From assembly GCA_947579605.1 (NCBI GenBank), contig OX388327.1:10155122-10219121 (forward strand): 64,000 bases of DNA. The letters run 5' to 3'. The stretch comes from Athripsodes cinereus. Its lineage: Eukaryota > Arthropoda > Insecta > Trichoptera > Leptoceridae. Of the stretch, positions 60,428-64,000 are shown piece after piece; the stretch's first letter is position 1; each line of letters starts with the position of its first letter. The position numbers and the translations under genes are program-made. The notes below the pieces were generated by a model that made no database searches, was not told the origin of the DNA, and was given only the letters and a program-made list of their open reading frames with translations.

Positions 60428-63400
60428 CTATGTAATATTATTGAGGAATTACGAAAATGAGTTATAAGCTTTTTCAAATTATGTATTTGGCCTGAGCTCG
60501 GAGTTATTTCTTGAACACAATTTATCATAGTACATTTTCATGTATGATCATCATATCATGTCATGTCACACTGCAGAGTAATCAATGTGGAAAGACTTAT
60601 ACAAACTATATCCTGTTTGCCTACCCTACTAGAGTCACTACAGAAATATCTCTATGGATTATATTGAATGGTTTAGACATGGGAAGCTTATGGATGATGA
60701 AAGGATGTTTGACGTCTGAAAGAGGCGATGTGAGAAAGTACAGCCGTCTTAGAGCAATGTGGCTTTATCACGTTGATCAAATTCTCAATGATGACTGCGT
60801 GAAGGTTAGAGAAATCGGCATGCGTGTATGAGAAATTATATGAATGTATAGGAAACGAAAGAAATGTGTAAGGATGGGTCTATATGGAGTTCCATTTTCT
60901 CAACCCACCCCACTTGGGGCATGGTGTAAGGGTATAGATAGATAGATTATATTAGAACAACTTCAATGTAAAAAATTTAAAATGAAATTTATGTACCTTG
61001 AAAGTATAATATGCATAACAAGAATAGATTAAACAATTATTTATTAAAGCAAATAGAATTAAGAAATAGAATTATTCAACTAGGTAGACCTGTTCTAGGA
61101 TAATTCTATATATAATAATTTGCTATGTAAACCAGATTCTATAAGGAGTTCAACGGATTCATGGACGAATGGATTTTTTTATTCCATTATAAATAATAAA
61201 TAAATAAAAAGTACTTAGATCTAAAAATATGCAATGGAAAAAACTTAAATCTAATGTTTAGGATGCAATAGTAGCAGATTAACTATATATTCAGAAAAAT
61301 AGTATTTGAGTGTCAAAAAATTGTGTCGCATAAGTATATAGTTAAGTAGGTCAATAAAGTAGGTGAATGGATCCAGGAATTGTGTCAAGTATAACAGTGA
61401 GAGAGAGAGTACATGCCTATTTATATAGGTCACTGACAGGGGAATAGGGAGGGGAGTTATGGTGTGGGAGCATGGCTGAGATGAAATAGCAATACTGGGG
61501 GAGTGATATAGAAATACAGGTACACTACAGTCACAATGCCATGAGGAAAATGGAGGAAAGTGTTAAATGTTCTCTGTTAGATGATGAAATGTACTTTGTT
61601 CACATTTATGCACTGATTATTTTAGATTGTTATTTACTACACAGTCATGTGTAGACAGATTATGTTTACCTGTTACTTTTGTACCAGCTGTTAGTTTTAT
61701 TTCTATTTTTTTTTCTACAAATAGGAGAAAACATTATTTTATAAATACATATTGTATATTGGAAATGACTCGGTTACCTAGGGATATTTCAGTCAAATTA
61801 TTTTTTTGCTATTCACCCGTTATCGAGTGATTTCAGCCCTTTGGGAACAAACAAGCTAAATATTTAATACTTGTGGGCAAATTAGTCAAATGATAAAAAT
61901 GGAACTGGTTGTATATACAAGATTATGTGTATTGTTTTAAGTAGTGTTATATTATAAACAATAAACAAATTATTGCTGGGTTCAAAACAACAACTTCAGA
62001 CCAATGCGATCTTAGAAATTATTATTAAACTAATTCAGATAATATCCTCATGTTCACTAAACTGATGTTTAGATGGACTTTATAAGTAATCGAATAAAAA
62101 ACAAATGAGAGAGACCAAATTTTCGATTCCCAATTGAAGTCGAAAGGCGTCTCTCTCAAATACAAATCACATAATAGAAAGAGACATTGTTTTTTATGTA
62201 ATCCTAAATTTTTTTTTTTTTGTTTTTGTACATCAGGAATTACAAAACATAATAAATACATATATATTGAGATGATATTCAGCGGCAAGATTATCACTAT
62301 GTAGTGATTTGTTCCATCTGACCATGTCATATTGACACATACATTTTTACATTCTTGGTGTGGATACATATTGTATCTGAAATATTAAATGTAATTTCAA
62401 TATTTGTAATTTCTGACAAGGATACGATCATATATATCCGAGTTTCTCATTTGCTCTATTCATTTATTTTATATTGTGACAAGGATCTAACGACCTAGAA
62501 TTGATAAATGTACAGTGTTCTTAAGGTGCTTCGGCACGTAAATGACTGAAATGTTGTCTAAAATAATAATATGTGTATTCTCAATTTCGTTAAAGAGTTC
62601 CATGTATATGACATGATAATTAAGTGTTAAAATAATTGAACATTATTATTCTTATAATTAAATGTTATTGGTTATTCTACGTGTGACTCTCATATTCATA
62701 TCTACTTGGATGTGCAGTGGACAGGACCTTGCTCCACATCACATTGCAGTCATTACATACATCATCATTATAGTAATATATCATACCATACATACCTATA
62801 TCATATTATGTCATGTCTATTATGTATATATATCCTTTCACCCTCTTATTATATGCTATTTATAAGTATTATTATCTTATATTACTCCACTATCTATTAT
62901 TATGCACCCTTTACCTTGTACTTCATATTGACATAATACAATCAATTAGCATGACAGAAGTCAATGTAGAGATAATGAGTTTATTGCAAAAAGACAAATG
63001 TGTCGCTGAGTTACGAAATCCGCTATAACACATTTTTGTAATACAGAGAAAATCGATAAAAACTATTATTTAAGTATTAAGCAAACTTTTTTGAAATAAA
63101 ATAACTTTATTGATTGTAAGATTGGTGTAACAATTTATTTTTAAAATAAATTTTGTGATTAAATAAAAAAAGACGGTTCATTTTGTATAAATAAAATTTC
63201 ACGTGTCGGCTTTTGATAGGCACATGATGTTAAAGCGGGTTTCGTAAGACACACAGGATGATATAGTGGATTTTGTTAGAACTAAATTTAAGTGCAACAT
63301 GATAATTTATTCCAGTGGCGTCAATAAATTAAAATGCTGATATTTTATTTTAACAATTATTTTTTTATATCAATAAAGCACGAGTATTTATATTTCAATA

Positions 63401-64000
63401 AAAACGTAAATTTAAATGAATTAACAAAATACGTTTTATTACTTGCTTTTTTCTACAGAAAAAGTAATATTTTCGAAACTTGAGGAAATTGTTGCCGTAT
63501 GTAGAATTATTTTTTGGTCACCAAATTTTTCAAAACTTTTTTTATAGGAAAAAAATTGCAACTATCAAACTTAAGCGGCCCCACCCGTTGTTGAGTAATA
63601 TGTACGAAACTTTAGGAAATTTATATTCGAAGTAAATTTTATTTTTGGCGGCAAAAAATAAAACCATCAAAAACAAAATCTAATTCAAATGTATATTGGC
63701 CCCACCCGTTTTCGAGTATTTTTCCCTTAGAAAAGTTTTGTATTCGAATTAGATTTTATTTTTGCCGGTTTTATTTTATTTTTGTCGGCAAAATAAATAC
63801 GTCTTATTAAGTACCGAAAGGCATACAATTTTAGTTTTGATTATACAACTTACAAAAAAAAGTGATTTTAAACATCAAGTAAGAATTCGCATTACGTGAA
63901 AGAAATGATAATCTATATTGTACATAAAAAAATTGATGACTTTGGCTGAGGCACAAAAATGTTTCGGAGACATTTTATTTATTATGCATATATTTTTTTA
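60428..64000. other. Right end, LINE remnant and repeats, no gene
   Basis: Besides the LINE remnant at 60676-60946, I see a half MITE near 62999 and AT-rich sequence. Near 63570-63760 a motif like ggccccacccgtt occurs twice in a diverged direct repeat. No exon of POLDIP2 or of the antisense gene could be supported. Confidence 0.5.
60676..60946 (+). pseudogene. LINE C-terminal remnant, parent-type of the 77-bp repeat
   Basis: Frames in order read HGKLMDDERMFDV, then RNRHACMRNYMNV, then ETKEMCKDGSIWSSIFSTHP. These correspond to the C-terminal tail of RTE-like LINE polymerases (MDDERM..., RNRRACM...MNVDEAREVCRDR...SAYP). The tail ends ccccacttggggcatggtgt followed by aagggtatagatagatag. Frame breaks show it is dead. 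Confidence 0.75.

Overview
This window is insect nuclear DNA, most likely from a moth or butterfly (the lepidopteran call is inference from repeat content and gene style). It is AT-rich. Genes are split by GT-AG introns and the intergenic space is full of transposon debris. Nothing bacterial or viral was seen, and there is no CRISPR array and no convincing true tRNA or rRNA gene. Coding exons were assembled by hand from splice consensus, reading phase and recalled family similarity; no alignment or expression data were available.

Layout. 1-6125: no gene; interspersed repeats, a tRNA-derived SINE and a dead hAT transposase. 6126-8506 (+): a complete four-exon secreted group III phospholipase A2, 213 aa. 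8587-13228: LINE fragments and no gene. 13229-14629 (-): a complete two-exon C6orf89/BRAP-like membrane protein, 350 aa. 16535-30015 (+): a complete Ataxin-2 orthologue in 14 coding exons, 1114 aa, with Lsm, LsmAD, polyQ and PAM2 elements. 30016-36723: no further gene, probably partly Ataxin-2 3' UTR. 36724-45612 (-): a complete Vps45 (Sec1/Munc18 family) in nine exons, 567 aa, predicted to end convergently with Ataxin-2. 46740-47011: an orphan exon-like copy of an eIF4G W2 domain. 48270-48950: a broken THAP-domain gene, followed by a 200-base assembly gap and a LINE endonuclease remnant. 52636-54482 (+): the first two exons of POLDIP2, which runs out of the window or is cut by assembly. 60161-60427 (-): the last exon of an unrecognised gene.

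The genes do not form a pathway. Ataxin-2 acts in mRNA translation and stability, Vps45 in endosomal SNARE fusion, POLDIP2 in mitochondria or the nucleus, PLA2 outside the cell. They are ordinary chromosomal neighbours.

The notable biology is in the introns. They carry four minisatellites: 105 bp x5 in Ataxin-2, 82 bp x3 and 61 bp x8 in Vps45, and 77 bp x33 in POLDIP2. They also carry clean DNA-transposon insertions: a hAT element with an exact 8-bp target duplication and a piggyBac-like MITE framed by TTAA. The 77-bp array can be traced to the 3' coding end of a LINE. I found no convincing new biological system; the best leads are how these arrays formed and a possible alternative Ataxin-2 C-terminus.
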